Below, one piece after another: positions 1 to 11,246 of a stretch of 64,000 nucleotides of DNA; within the stretch, counting starts at the first letter, position 1, and every line of letters starts with the position of its first letter. The DNA comes from Rusavskia elegans. Its lineage: Eukaryota; Ascomycota; Lecanoromycetes; Teloschistales; Teloschistaceae. The notes under the pieces are model-generated. The model searched no databases, had not been told where the DNA came from, and saw only the letters and a program-made list of their open reading frames with translations. Location: NCBI GenBank assembly GCA_011316305.1, contig SAUG01000007.1, positions 372,001-436,000 on the forward strand, in the 5' to 3' direction. The position numbers and the translations under genes were made by a program.

Positions 1-612
1 TCATGCGAGTGTGAGGTGGGAACCGTGGGATTACCTTATTGGGTCATGTCGTGACCAATCCACGCCCTAAGCCATTTCCACGCCAAGCGCCTGTTAGCGT
101 CCCGCCTGCGGTAGACTTTTAGTCCTGTGGAATTGTGGATTCGGGCCCCTCGTCTCCAGTGTTTGTCCCGTAGCTCTCCAGGATTAATATTTCTACGGCT
201 GCAGAAGAAACGGTAGCCAGAAGTACACAGCTCTTGTGCCAAAGTGTACGGACTTGGGGATGGCATGTGTCGCATAGCAAGCAAGACTCAATCGATCGCC
301 TAGAGTGACTGCCTCTACTCCTATCGATCACCAACCCACATCACCCTCACACACGGTGGAGCAACACTTTGATCGGGCCATAAACCGAACCTGCACCACG
401 CACCCCAATAATATCTATTGCATGCGCCTGATCTGCTGCCTCGGGTCAGTGATCTTCCGGGCTACACAAGTCCACAGAACTGGCACAGCCAATTGGAGGC
501 CCACTTAATAATCGGAATAACTCGAGACTCGACCATTCCAACCACCATATATTCCAAGGATACCGCCGAATAGCCAATTGGAGCAATCACCACTTAGGAG
601 CCTGCCGCTGTC
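1..612. other. Intergenic / left edge, no gene seen
   Basis: No open frame here shows recognisable protein sequence or plausible splice continuation. It presumably holds the promoter of the gene starting at 613. Confidence 0.5.
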
Positions 613-1817
613 ATGAGTACTCCGGCACCCCGTGGATCTGGATCTCCAGAGGATGAGCGCAAAGGTCTTTCCAAATTCGTTCGTCGAGCGAGCAAGGTCT
701 TCAGAAGGCGAAGCTCTGCTCGAGCATCCATCTCTGGGCCCTCGGACCTCGCTCAGGCACCGTCGGGGGCTGCGGCTGGCGAGACAAGTGCAGCACCGGT
801 TACTAGGTAGGTGCAATCAAACTCCTTCTCGTCTGACACGGCTGACTCGGGATCCAGCCCTGCGCCCATTGAAGAGACTGCGATCGAAGATGAGCCAACT
901 AAACCACTGCCTGCGACCACGTCGGACCAGCAGCCTTTGAAGCCCAAAACCACTAAGCTGGGCAGTGTAAGGCTTGCCACTACAGCTGCTGATAGTAGCG
1001 CAATCCTGGAAGAGAGGGCGCGTGCGCTGTTTGCAAAATACGGGTTGACCTTGGAACCGGGCGAGTGGACTTCACCGATCAAGCCGGATGCGGAACGCGT
1101 GGAGAAGAAAATCCGGATGCGCATCCATCGAGTTTGCCATCGTTGCCAGACCACTTTTGGCACGGAAAGGATCTGCAACAATTGCAAGCATTCTCGCTGC
1201 AAGAAATGTCCTCGGTCTCCCCCCAAGAGGGTAAAAGAGCAGAAGAGTAAAGGCAAAGGGCCGGGAGGGGCGCCTGCAGCAGTGGCGAGCACGGCTCTGA
1301 ATCTCAAGTCACTCACCATATCGTCCCGAGCGACGGGTAAACAGGTCTCCTACAAGCCTGCAACGCAACGGGTGCGCCGAAAATGCCACAAGTGCGACAC
1401 TTTCTTCGAAGGCAAAGCGCTAGAATGCTCGAGTTGTGGGCACGCTCGATGTCAACAATGTCCACGAGAGCCGTAGGTGTTCAATTTGATTGAGATCTCG
1501 ATACCGTCATGTCACTGACACGGAACAGGCCGAAGAAAGATAAATATCCGGCAGGCTACCCCGGCGACAGCGACTATAACATAGCTACGAGGGAACGGCA
1601 CCCGATCCGAGTGCATGTCAGATGGACGTGCCATCAATGTTCCAAAACATTCCGTGACCTATCAAGAAAATGCGAAGGGTGTGGACACGAGCGTTGCGAT
1701 GACTGCCCACGCAATCCGCCAAAGCGAGAGAAGCCTAAGTTGGACCCGGACGCTGTAAAAAGTGTGGAAGAGCGGATGAAAAAGATGGATATAACGTCTC
1801 GGGCTTCTACTACATGA
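613..1817 (+). CDS. Conserved-looking protein with three Cys-rich CxxC / CxxCxHxRCxxCPR blocks
   Basis: Three exons, 613-806, 858-1472 and 1529-1817, give 365 residues. The first intron (51 nt) removes an in-frame TAG at 808-810 and has GCTGAC before its CAG. The second (56 nt) has CACTGAC. The protein starts with a basic, Ser/Arg-rich disordered segment (RRASKVFRRRSS). It then carries three copies of one block near residues 157-187, 240-270 and 303-333. Each has CxxC, about ten residues, then CxxCxHxRCxxCPR, usually followed by PPK(R/K). This spacing suggests zinc ribbons or knuckles, so metal binding is likely, but I cannot name the function. The repeat joins perfectly across intron 2, which supports the model. 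Confidence 0.85.
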
Positions 1818-2643
1818 CAGTAGAATTAGTTATGGGCGTGTATTGACGCATGGACTTGACGATTATGGAATGTTACGACAGCGCAGTTGATGAGCTCAGC
1901 ATTATTGATATACCTATTTCTTATGTCTATGAGTATCTTGCTGTTCAGTCTCTGGTTATTCCATTTTTCATCTCTTCTCTTCTCTAGCAGCAAGACGGCC
2001 ACATGTACTCTCCAATCGTGCCCTTACCAAACTTGAACAGTGGTAGCCAATTGAGTCATATTCATGCCAACATTGACGGGCGCCGACAATGACCACCTAT
2101 CAGGCAGGTTCAGGGGTGTTGATGCCACAGTCAAAATAACATAGCCGAAGCTACTCTGTCCATATGATTGTCAGGGAATTAGCTCGCTCGGTACCGAATC
2201 CCAGAAATGGAGAACTGGGAAATCCGAAATTGGGGGTGCGGGATCGGCACCTCCGGATCAGGACAAAAGCCAGTGACGACATGGGTCTTTCGCTAAAAAA
2301 CCATTCACATTGCTTATCAACAGAACTCTCGCGGGTAATTGAACGTTCTATATACACTCAGGGAAATCGCTGGCCGGGGAAATAATTATCATCGACTTTT
2401 TCTCTCCTCTTTATTATCAAGAGGGCAAAGAATGCACGCTAATAGTTCTGTCGATGTGACTAACAACATCTGGGCTATCACTCTGAAACTGCATAATCAC
2501 TACCGCACTTATAAGATCATCATCATCATCAACATCGTCATCAACATCATCATCATCAACATCAACATCGTCAATAAAGTCATCGCGCCAGTCATCCTCC
2601 CACGTCCCACTCAGGTTACTAAGAGCGCTGAGTCGATCATCAC
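1818..2643. other. Intergenic between convergent genes
   Basis: This is the tail-to-tail spacer of the Cys-repeat gene and the minus-strand gene ending at 2644. It contains a trinucleotide repeat (listed separately) and no supported gene. Confidence 0.6.
2514..2572. repeat. ATC/AAC trinucleotide microsatellite
   Basis: An imperfect run of ATC units interrupted by AAC and GTC lies just past the stop of the gene on the minus strand, so it is probably in its 3' UTR. Confidence 0.9.
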
Positions 2644-4065
2644 CTAGTGAGTGCTGAGGGAGGCCTCCCTCAACTCAGCGGCCAGACGTTCTCCTACCTT
2701 ATCTTGCGAACCAGAATCTGTATCTTTCGCCGGCGTCGGATTTGGGAACAGTTCTTCAGGCAATGTTTGCTCTCCCTCTTTCACTGCCGCTGCGGCTTCC
2801 TTACCCTTCGTGTCTCCTGGACCATGCACAATGAGCTTCCCGTCTGCTTTGGTCTCCACTCCGCCGGCAGGCTTCACTGCACTCTCGGCACCTGCATTAT
2901 GTTCAGTAATGGTTTCCGCTTCGGAATCGTCCCTCTTGTCCCATTTAGAATACAAGTCCTTCGGAAGCATCTTTTTCCCCTCAATCTTCCAGATAACCAG
3001 TTTGTCTTTCTTAACATCGTATTTGACCATGGCCATTTTATCACATCTCTTCACCACAACGAGGATTTTGTTGATCAGTGCAGCCAATTTCCTTAGATCC
3101 GTCTGGTTGCGTTCTTCCCACCTCTTGACCTGAGCGGCTACATCTTCAACCTTTGGTTGCTGAAACGTACCCTTGCTGTGGTAAGCTCGCACAAGCTTAG
3201 GGGTTTGAGATATCCAGAGCTGCGGTGTGATCTCCTGAATCTCAAGAGGCTTATGAACGACTCGTGTTTTGATTTCAAGAGTTGATCCAAGCGGTATAAC
3301 CTGGCCTTTTTCTATGATTGTCAATTTGGACTCAGTAGGAGTGGTTTCAGGAGGGCTGCTGGTCGGCGATAGAGACAAGGACCCCAGCATGCTGGAGAGA
3401 GTGTTGCTTTCCGGTTCTTTGGTGTCGGAACAAGGCATTCTTGTGCCAGCGTCAACATATCCGTCCGTTTCGTGGCGAACGATGAAGTTTAGATCACTGA
3501 AGCGGTATGAGATAATTCTGTGATGTCCGGTACTGTCCCTTATCTGACTGGTAGTGTACAACTTCTCAAATTCGTGACCAAAGCCCTTAAATTCATGTAC
3601 TCCGATGAACTCGTGGGTAGCAGTCTCCACACGAGAGAATATTGCAGTGTTTTTCACCACCTCGATGTTGATGGTGAATGGTTCGAGTCCATTCCTAGCC
3701 GAACCGGGATTGATGAATGAGAGGAGTTTACGGATGTTGTTTCGGTCGGTCACGACATCAATCGAGCCGATGTCGAATGACGGATTTGCGACGTACAAGG
3801 CACGAAATAGGGGTTCAAGAGGACTTTCCGGATGGCGAGCTGCATTTTGGGCGATATAGATGAGTCCGGAGTCCTTCTTCAGCGTTCGAGGACCTTTGAG
3901 AGCAGCCCAAAGAGGTGGACTGCCCGGAACAGCGATAGTGGGTGTGCTTGCCTCGATCCAGTTGTAGGAGGATAGGTGCCTGACGTCCGTGATTGACGCC
4001 AAAGGAAAAGTAGTAAGCTCTAGGAGATCTTGGCGAGAGATCTCGGCCAGGGTAGTGGACGCCAT
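2644..4065 (-). CDS. Conserved fungal protein often labelled geranylgeranyl pyrophosphate synthetase
   Basis: A single exon of 473 residues, if the second Met (4065, before ASTTLAEISR) is used; an in-frame ATG lies 5 codons upstream. The first 220 residues match a well-known fungal family (YNWIEASTPTIAVPG, then IISYRFSDLNFIVRHETDGY). Databases often call this family geranylgeranyl pyrophosphate synthetase. I see no DDxxD prenyl-synthase motif, so I would not accept that function. The second half has a basic segment and a disordered acidic, Glu/Ala-rich tail. It shares an upstream region of about 1.1 kb with the divergent AAA ATPase gene. Confidence 0.85.
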   Translation of the reverse strand: MASTTLAEISRQDLLELTTFPLASITDVRHLSSYNWIEASTPTIAVPGSPPLWAALKGPRTLKKDSGLIYIAQNAARHPESPLEPLFRALYVANPSFDIGSIDVVTDRNNIRKLLSFINPGSARNGLEPFTINIEVVKNTAIFSRVETATHEFIGVHEFKGFGHEFEKLYTTSQIRDSTGHHRIISYRFSDLNFIVRHETDGYVDAGTRMPCSDTKEPESNTLSSMLGSLSLSPTSSPPETTPTESKLTIIEKGQVIPLGSTLEIKTRVVHKPLEIQEITPQLWISQTPKLVRAYHSKGTFQQPKVEDVAAQVKRWEERNQTDLRKLAALINKILVVVKRCDKMAMVKYDVKKDKLVIWKIEGKKMLPKDLYSKWDKRDDSEAETITEHNAGAESAVKPAGGVETKADGKLIVHGPGDTKGKEAAAAVKEGEQTLPEELFPNPTPAKDTDSGSQDKVGERLAAELREASLSTH

Positions 4066-4080
4066 CGGCACAACCAGCAC

Positions 4081-5136
4081 AATAATTTGGTCGGGAGAAG
4101 TAGCGGCGAAAGTTAAGTGAGCAATTAGTGATCTCCACTCTGATATTGTCAGATTGCCAGGAGGGGTAAGTAGATATCACGTGCTGTTTACCCCTTTCAC
4201 GTGAGGAATTCACTTTCATCGTGAGGGATAGGCCTAAGAGGCAAGCAATAACCGACAAGGTGATTGCTAGGCCTTAAATACCAAGCATGACCAAAGGCGT
4301 GGCTATATTATAGAAGGGAATAGTTTGATAGCCCTCTTTTCCCCCGCAAGTAATTTCTAGTTGAGTGTTCGTCTGGTCCTTTCGCCTTTACAACCCTTTT
4401 GTCTGGAAAAGACTTCATCGTATGAATGGTCTTTCCTGTCGGATGAATGATGGAGCTTTATCGTTGAGAGAGCGTGCGTTCTGCAGAAGATATCTCTCGA
4501 AGCCAGCATACTGACCATGGGGATATCACTTCGGCTAAATCTCGCTGCATGATCAAGCATCAGACTTTTCCAGGATCATCTTACAAGCAGGCTGCCGACG
4601 CTGGGATCTCCTGTCCTCTTAAAGCATGAGCATTTGCTTCCAGCAGAATAGCTCGCCCTAAGCCCTTCGCATAGGTGTCCGACCAGCGTGCGATCCCATC
4701 CTCATAGGTACATGGGAAAAGATACTCGAGAGTGCGCTGATCTTCCATGGATGCAGCTTTGGAATCAACGCCTTAAGTGTACAGGCATCAACAACGCTTA
4801 GACCATACTGCAGTGGGGGAGTGAAAGTAACAGCTACTCCCATTGATTAGGCTGCATGGCGGGGTCCAACAGGATGCGCGGCTGCCTAGACGTCGAGCGA
4901 ATCAGGATGAAAAGGTAGTCAAGGCTGGATCTTCTTGAGCTGGCAGACTCGGAACCTGCCTGTCTGTGAAGCGAGAAGGGTCCATCTATAAAGTAAGCCT
5001 GTCTCTATCCATTTTTGAGCCAAACATTCCAAGTAGCTCCAAAGTGTTAACACTGTGATATCATAAGTCATCTTATCTCCTGCAATCCCATCTCGACTTG
5101 ACCACACCACAGAGCGTTCTGACTTTGACAACTACC
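4081..5136. other. Divergent promoter region
   Basis: About 1.06 kb between two divergent genes. No gene is supported. It contains a pair of CACGTG palindromes close to the minus-strand gene, listed separately. Confidence 0.6.
4178..4203. promoter_or_regulatory. Paired CACGTG E-box palindromes
   Basis: CACGTG occurs at 4178-4183 and 4198-4203, exactly 20 bp apart, about 115-140 bp upstream of the minus-strand start at 4065. CACGTG is the core site of fungal bHLH factors (Cbf1/Pho4 type). Spacing of two helical turns would put both on one DNA face. Binding is inferred only. Confidence 0.4.
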
Positions 5137-7877
5137 ATGGTATGCCATAATATTTCTGTAGGTGACGATGGAGCCACAACAAACAAGACCACCGACGGTC
5201 AAGGTTCGAAGATGGTAAACGAACGGCCCCAGGTCTACCACGGCCCTTTCAGCGATTGCAACTGTCATGGCTGTCTTGAAGATGCAAAGAGGGAGGCCGA
5301 GAAGCGTTTCGACAGCAACACCCTTGCCTTCGGCTACATCAAAAAACTTGAAAACCTTGTCAATCAGCTACAGATCGAGAGTAATGATGATTACAATTAC
5401 TTCATGCCTGCCGAGGTCTATCGAGGCGGGAGAATGCGCCGTAGAAGCTCCGTGGAGTCAGTTGCAGTGCCCTTCGACTTCGGCATGTCGGGAGGTCCTG
5501 ATGACTCCTCCGCGGTCCCCGTCCGACCCAAGGAGGCCGTCGGTGTTGCTGGGGGCGAAGATCTGACGGACCACGGAGGACCGAAGATCGAGATCAAGAG
5601 GATGAGGAAGTCCTACATTCAGTACTCCGATCCCAAGATTGAAAGAGACCGGACTACCCCCAATAATCTAACCTCCAATGATCTGTCCGTCCTGTCAGTC
5701 TTCAGGGAGTACGACATGAAAAAGAATTACTGGCGGAGGACTTTGGAAATTCGATCTCCTCCGTTCATCGAGTTGCTTCGCCTTCTCTCCCACTCGAACG
5801 TTGACCTTGCAGCATCGAACGATATGCTTACTCTTAAGGAACCATTGATGACTTTGTTCCACGCACGTCCGAAGATCGTTGAGTGGCTAGAGTCAGCCGA
5901 ACTCGATTCTCAAAACGATGCCCACGTTCAAACCCAGGAACACACAAAGCTCATTCTGAACTTTCTGGAGAATGAATGCCAAGACGTAGTGAAGATGCAG
6001 AACGATCTTGATGCCTGGGGTGCATCGGGTGTTGGCGGTGTCATCAACTACGAGCATGCATGGCTACTTTATACGCCAGGGAGTGTTGTAGTCTCCAAGG
6101 AGAATGGGGAATATGAGGCTTTTGTTGTTGAGTCCATACGTGGATGTCAACGGCATCAGCCTTCATACAACAGCAGATTCACCCATAGCACGCTGGAAAT
6201 CACCTGCTGGTCAATCGATTACGATGGCGAGATCTTCGGGCGTGTTTGGTCTACTCATTACGTTGCACCTTTCGAAGGCTCCAAGGAGATCTCTTCTTTA
6301 GACCTTGTTCCGGAAGGATTTGTCCTTGATAGCGACACCGTTAAGAAATCGCTTGTGGAAAGAGGCTCACAGTTCTGGGCTCTGCAAGGCCAGTGTTTCA
6401 GAGAATACACGGGGGAAGTGTGGTCTACTCACACAAGCGAGGATCCGATCAGAGTAATGGTTGACCACCTAACCTACCAACGGCGAATGGACTGGCCAAT
6501 TGAAATCGACCGCAAAAGGGGTCCTGCGAACGCACAAAGCAAAAATTGGCGAGAGAACAGATTCTCCAGAGGTCGCAAAGGACGTCGAGGGTCCTTCGAC
6601 TATTCACCATCTCCGCGGCCCCGTCGCTTGCGACGTGCGCGGAGCCGCATCATTCGTGCTCATGGAGATGATAGAGACTCCAGTCCGGATAGAGGCATTC
6701 ATCAAGGTCAATACGAGGAGGCATACGAGCGAGTAGTCTGTGACAGACCGCCCCAGGCTACTGACGCCTTCTTCAAGAAATACGATGTATTGGAGACCGG
6801 TATGCAGCCTGACGATATGGTCAAGATGCTTTGTCCCCAGCTAGTTCACGGATACTGCTTGCGTGACAAGGTTTGGAGTGAGTGTATCTTGAGATACTCA
6901 CAAAGCTCAAGGTGTCGAAACTGACAAGTGACAGAGAAACTCAATGTCACCCAGCTCCGTCCCGTCAACTTCCGGAAGAACGCGTGGGAACGACTTGTCC
7001 TCGATGAGGAATACAAAGATATCGTTCAAGCCATGGTGTCCTCGTATGTCGACAAGACAGCTGGCATTGACGATCTTATCGCTGGTAAAGGTGCCGGCCT
7101 CGTGACTCTACTTCACGGTCCGCCTGGGACAGGGAAAACCCTTACCGCAGAATGTGTGGCAGAAAGTTTTGGCAAGCCGTTGTATCAGGTTACGTGTGGC
7201 GAGATTGGCACCTACGCCTCTCAGCTTGAAGAGAGGCTCGGAGAGATCTTCGAGGATGCAGTCACATGGGGTGCGATCCTTGTCCTTGACGAAGCAGACG
7301 TTTTCCTACAGGAGCGTGACTACGAGAATCTTGAGCGAAATGCTCTCGTCTCTAGTGAGTATCATATTGGGGGTACTCTTGCGTGGTTTACGCTAACCAT
7401 GAAACAGTCTTCCTACGTACTCTGGAGTACTTCAACGGCATTCTATTCCTGACCACCAACCGAGTCGGAACCTTTGATCAAGCCTTCCAATCCCGCATCC
7501 ACATCACCCTCGGTCTTCCAATCCTCGACCAGCCTCGCCGCACCGAAGTGTGGACCATCTTCCTGCACGAGCTCGCCAAATCGCAAAAGCTCAACCCAAG
7601 TCAACTTGCTGACTTACAGAGCCAAGCAGTATCCACATGGAGCCGTCAAGCACTCAACGGCCGCCAGATCAGAAACAGTGTTCGCACTGCACTCTTGGTG
7701 GCTGAGAAGAAGAAAGAGACTGTGGGCGAGAAACATTTCGACACCGTCTTGAGGATCGGAAAAGAGTTTGAAAGCTACATGAACGTGCTGCGGAAGGGAG
7801 ACGCGGACGTTATTGCGGAGGTCAAGGGCGACAGATTGGCGGATTTGGGTGGGTTCCAGGAAATTGACAAACCTTAG
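5137..7877 (+). CDS. AAA+ ATPase with N-terminal DUF7025-type region
   Basis: Three exons, 5137-6877, 6935-7354 and 7408-7877, give 876 residues. I chose the ATG at 5137 (context ACCATGG). Introns are 57 and 53 nt with GTGAGT donors and ACTGAC / GCTAAC branch sites. Residues from about 300 match the DUF7025 region of fungal AAA ATPases (HAWLLYTPGSVVVS, then THYVAPFEG). An Arg-rich linker follows. The ATPase core has Walker A GPPGTGKT near residue 642, Walker B ILVLDEAD near 694 and a sensor segment FLTTNRVGTFD. The order DUF7025-AAA-lid is a common, poorly characterised fungal ATPase family; its substrate is unknown. Both exon junctions fall in conserved AAA sequence. Confidence 0.92.
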
Positions 7878-8500
7878 ACGACTTATGGGCTGTGGAGATG
7901 GGACTATGAGACACGAGCGAGGCTTATGATGTTGATGACAAATTACGACTTGAGGTTTATAACGGATTCGGAACTTTCTTGCCCCTGTCTGCATTACAGA
8001 TCTCGCATCTCGTGGCTTGCTGACTATGTGTGACACCCAAGGCAGGGCTATTGGCAAACACGGATACGCATGCCATCAGGGCAGTAAGGAAAACAACAAT
8101 CTATGACTTTCAGGACACAAAGAGTTGGGCATGCCATGTAAGTAAATGTGGCATCAAATCATCGTCTCTCCAAGCAAATGCCGTTCCAAAACCTGGCATC
8201 CAATATTCCCGTTACTGCTGGCTGCCTTCACAGCCTACATCGACTCGAGTCTCTTTCATCGAGGAACGGTTGAATTAGCACCGCAGCTCTTTGGTAACAG
8301 CCAACGTCCAGGGCTCTTGTTGGACCCGAGAGTCATCATGAGTGTCTCTGATGGTAGTTGGAAAGGGCAAGAATCCGGTATGTCGATATGGCGGGAATCG
8401 AGGTGACGGTAAACGATTTCCGAGGTGGCGATCAGTAATCTCAGTAGCCGGCGTTGCGTGTTGGAAAGGGAGCGTCGTTGATGATCGTTTTGTGAGAAAT
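7878..8500. other. Intergenic between convergent genes
   Basis: Tail-to-tail spacer between the AAA ATPase gene and the first gene of the accessory block. Nothing else is recognised. Confidence 0.5.
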
Positions 8501-8974
8501 TCATTCCTTACTGACATCGTCGCGGTCCGACTTTTTTTCTTCTTCTTCCGGAGAAGTCTTCAAGTGTTCCTCTACTTTCTTTTTCTCTTTATCCTCCCGG
8601 CGCACCACCCGCCCCTCCTCAGCCTTCCCACGCAAAAATCTCATCACCACCCACCCCGCCGTCGCAACGCCGAGCACCGCGATCCCCAGTGCCGTGGAAA
8701 GTCGACACCTGCGGCATTGAGAATATCCTTCTCTGGATAAGCTTCCATTTTCGGGACAGGATGCAAATGGATTCAATGGTGCGGATCCGTAGTATATGGA
8801 GAGTGAGTATGTGAGGAAACCGATACCGATGGCGTAGAGGGGGTAGAGGATGAGGCTGGGTGAGTAATGTATGGTGGAGAGGATGGTGTCTGTGTTTGGT
8901 AGGAGGGTGAAGGGGTAGCGGAGGGTGGTTAGGAGGGGTGCGAGGGAGAAGTAGAAGAGGAGGGGGGAGGCCAT
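8501..8974 (-). CDS. Orphan A: small three-helix membrane protein with CxxC loop
   Basis: A single exon of 157 residues starting MASPLLFYF; the open frame extends 61 codons further but that part is low-complexity Pro/His. Predicted order: hydrophobic helix (about 2-20), second helix (about 35-58), a loop with CPENG and CRRC, third helix, then a strongly charged Lys/Glu tail. No family recognised. The loop followed by a helix resembles that of orphan B (9776-10594). The coding strand is C-rich at the 5' end and G-rich at the 3' end. Existence as a gene rests on membrane topology and open frame length only. Confidence 0.6.
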   Translation of the reverse strand: MASPLLFYFSLAPLLTTLRYPFTLLPNTDTILSTIHYSPSLILYPLYAIGIGFLTYSLSIYYGSAPLNPFASCPENGSLSREGYSQCRRCRLSTALGIAVLGVATAGWVVMRFLRGKAEEGRVVRREDKEKKKVEEHLKTSPEEEEKKSDRDDVSKE

Positions 8975-9775
8975 TTCTTTCTTTTGGGAGATGTGCAGCG
9001 GGGGGTTCGTGGGATGGTGATATATTGCAATGATTTGGTGAAATGGGGGATATGGTTTGTGGAGGGAGTTGGGAGGAGGAAGGGAGTTCGGGGTGGTGAG
9101 GAGATGAGATGACATATATATGGGTGGAGTGGGTGGGTTGATGGGAAAGTTGCTCATTGCGCCAGGGGAGAGGGAGTCACTTTACCGTATTAGGATAGGG
9201 TTGGATGAGTAGATGGCGGACATGGGAAAGAATTTGAGAGTAGTAAGTAATAAGATGGGAAAAGCAGTGTGATACTGGCATTGATCAATTCGACCCGCAC
9301 CAGAGACGACTTCTAAGTTTCTGTAACCTCTCTTAGAACGTATTGGGGTTGAGAACATGATCCTTCGTGGTCCGGAAAACTCCTATCCTGCATTAGAAGA
9401 AAGCGAAAGATCGTGGAACTGAAGTATTAGCCTACTAAGGCTGGAAGGAGCACGGGGATTTCCGTGAAGGAATGGGAAGGATTAAGTGTCACTTGGAGGA
9501 AGTATGCAGGGAGGTGACTACTACCCGCTTGGCGAGAGTAGCAATCTAGTTGATGGCAGCGGATGTGCGCCGGTCCTCTTGCGGGTGAGGTTCAGAGACT
9601 AGTAAGGGCTTTCATGGCTCGATCAAGTATAAGATCCAGGACGCCTGATAACACTGAGACACATTGGTTGAACTTGCGCGAAGATACAAGGGTACAAAAG
9701 GGAAAAACTTCAATGTCTGGAGCCTGTCTCTCAAATCCCCGGATTGGTGCATGTATCTCCAAAATTAGACCTCTC
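8975..9775. other. Intergenic, upstream of orphan A
   Basis: No supported gene. The first 200 bases are G-rich on the plus strand (C-rich on the coding strand of orphan A). Confidence 0.5.
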
Positions 9776-10594
9776 TCATACTCGGTTTTCCACCCCGCCA
9801 GTCGAAAGGATAGGCCGGAAAAAATCTACAAGCACTCCCCATGCCCAACTGAACAAGGGGGTAATAACGTCGGCTCCCGTTGGCACTCTTACTGGTGGTG
9901 ACCTGAGGCTCGCGGTGGTTGATGATCGAGGGGTCCGATATATCGGAAGCGTTTCTGTCGATTTGTAGGCTGGAAGTGAAGCTACCGAGTAGCACCGGAC
10001 GCTGGGTGCAGTTTGTGACGGAGTGATCCGAGATTGTTCGGCTCTTGGTCGCACTGGCGGTGGTGCTCTGATTGTTTCCCAGTCCGATAGTTCGATGGTT
10101 CTGGACCTCTCGCGATTTGGCTGCGTTATGTTGTCATGGTACCGGACGCTAATTGGGTACGTCCAGCGTGGTGCCGTGATGCTATCCTCGTATGTTGTCC
10201 AATCCGATAGTTCGATAGCTGTCGCCCTTTCGAGATCTGGCTCCGCTGTACCTCTTCCAGGTCGTCTCTCGAAGTTACCGGTATTGCCTCTCGGATGTTC
10301 TCTACTCGTCTTCTTCAGCCTTCGTCGCGATTTGTATTGCTGTAGATATAGGGCGAGGAGGAGGAGAGTGACAGGAAGGATCAGGATGAAAATCACAAAG
10401 AAAATCGTTTTGATTTCGGAGCATTCACGACATTTCGACAATGATTTGAACCCGTCGTCAGGGCATACGGCGATGACTGGGTTGAAGATGTTGCTGGCTG
10501 ATGCAGATGGATGGCACCAGATCAGGGGAATAACGAGTAAAGACAGGTTGAGAGATGCGAGGATGAGAACAACAGTTCCCAATTGGACAGCCAT
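9776..10594 (-). CDS. Orphan B: membrane protein with LPxY-bearing cytoplasmic tail
   Basis: A single exon of 272 residues. An N-terminal helix (about 5-27) is followed by a short loop with NPVIAVCPDDG and CREC, a second helix (about 64-86) and a basic RRRLKK stop-transfer segment. The long tail is disordered. It contains an internal duplication, IELSDWTT and IELSDWET, and two LPxY motifs (SLPAY, TLPIY). LPxY/PPxY motifs are known ligands of WW domains such as those of Rsp5-type ubiquitin ligases; that link is inference. The last codons lie in a 36-bp stretch also found beyond the 3' end of the gene at 18104-18991. No named family. Confidence 0.65.
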   Translation of the reverse strand: MAVQLGTVVLILASLNLSLLVIPLIWCHPSASASNIFNPVIAVCPDDGFKSLSKCRECSEIKTIFFVIFILILPVTLLLLALYLQQYKSRRRLKKTSREHPRGNTGNFERRPGRGTAEPDLERATAIELSDWTTYEDSITAPRWTYPISVRYHDNITQPNRERSRTIELSDWETIRAPPPVRPRAEQSRITPSQTAPSVRCYSVASLPAYKSTETLPIYRTPRSSTTASLRSPPVRVPTGADVITPLFSWAWGVLVDFFRPILSTGGVENRV

Positions 10595-11246
10595 GATTGT
10601 GAATCTTCAGTCGTTGGGAGATGAACAGATTTGTCCGGTACTGATGAGATGTGAAAGATTCTTCGGTTCATCGACCGATTCTTTATCTAAACTGGCAGAA
10701 TGGAGAGGACTGCAGCGCTTTTTCATCAGCTCCCTCGCTTCCAAGCAGAGAACGACCACTTTGCCACATCGGGCTGTAAAATTTTGATTTTTGGGGTAGA
10801 AACTTGCTCCACTGGGGATTCGCTCACATTTGAGCAAGTAAATCTCGACCGGTTGAGCATGTGACATACCTACCAGGGGTTAGAAGGCTTGGGACAATGC
10901 TGTCCATCTTAACCGCACCACCGCCTAGAACTAGCTCAGAGAGCGAGATAATATGGAGCTCCGGTTGGGGTTTCACAAGACCTGAAGCTTCCTATGGGTA
11001 CCATGTGATCATGGTATGGAGAGAGAATCCAGCTACCAAAGCGCCGCGTGTATGAGTGGAAATAGTGTAGCACAAAATAATTAAAAGTATTCCTGTAAAA
11101 ATCACTATCTCGCCGATACACGATCGACACGTTTGGTGATACATGCAATGCATGTAAAGATACTGAATTGGTCATGGGCCTTGATTGTACCAGCCTTCAG
11201 AGCTAGAAAGTCGGACCCCATGCTCCCAGTGACGTGACAAGTCTTG
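10595..11246. other. Intergenic, accessory block
   Basis: No gene, repeat or RNA supported between orphans B and C. Confidence 0.5.

Noticed and set aside
2644..4065. Prenyl (geranylgeranyl) diphosphate synthase function
   Set aside because: The family often carries this label, but no DDxxD-type motif or prenyl-synthase fold segment is visible.
10023..10787. 254-codon plus-strand frame
   Set aside because: It is antisense to orphan B, whose minus-strand frame has clear membrane helices and internal repeats.
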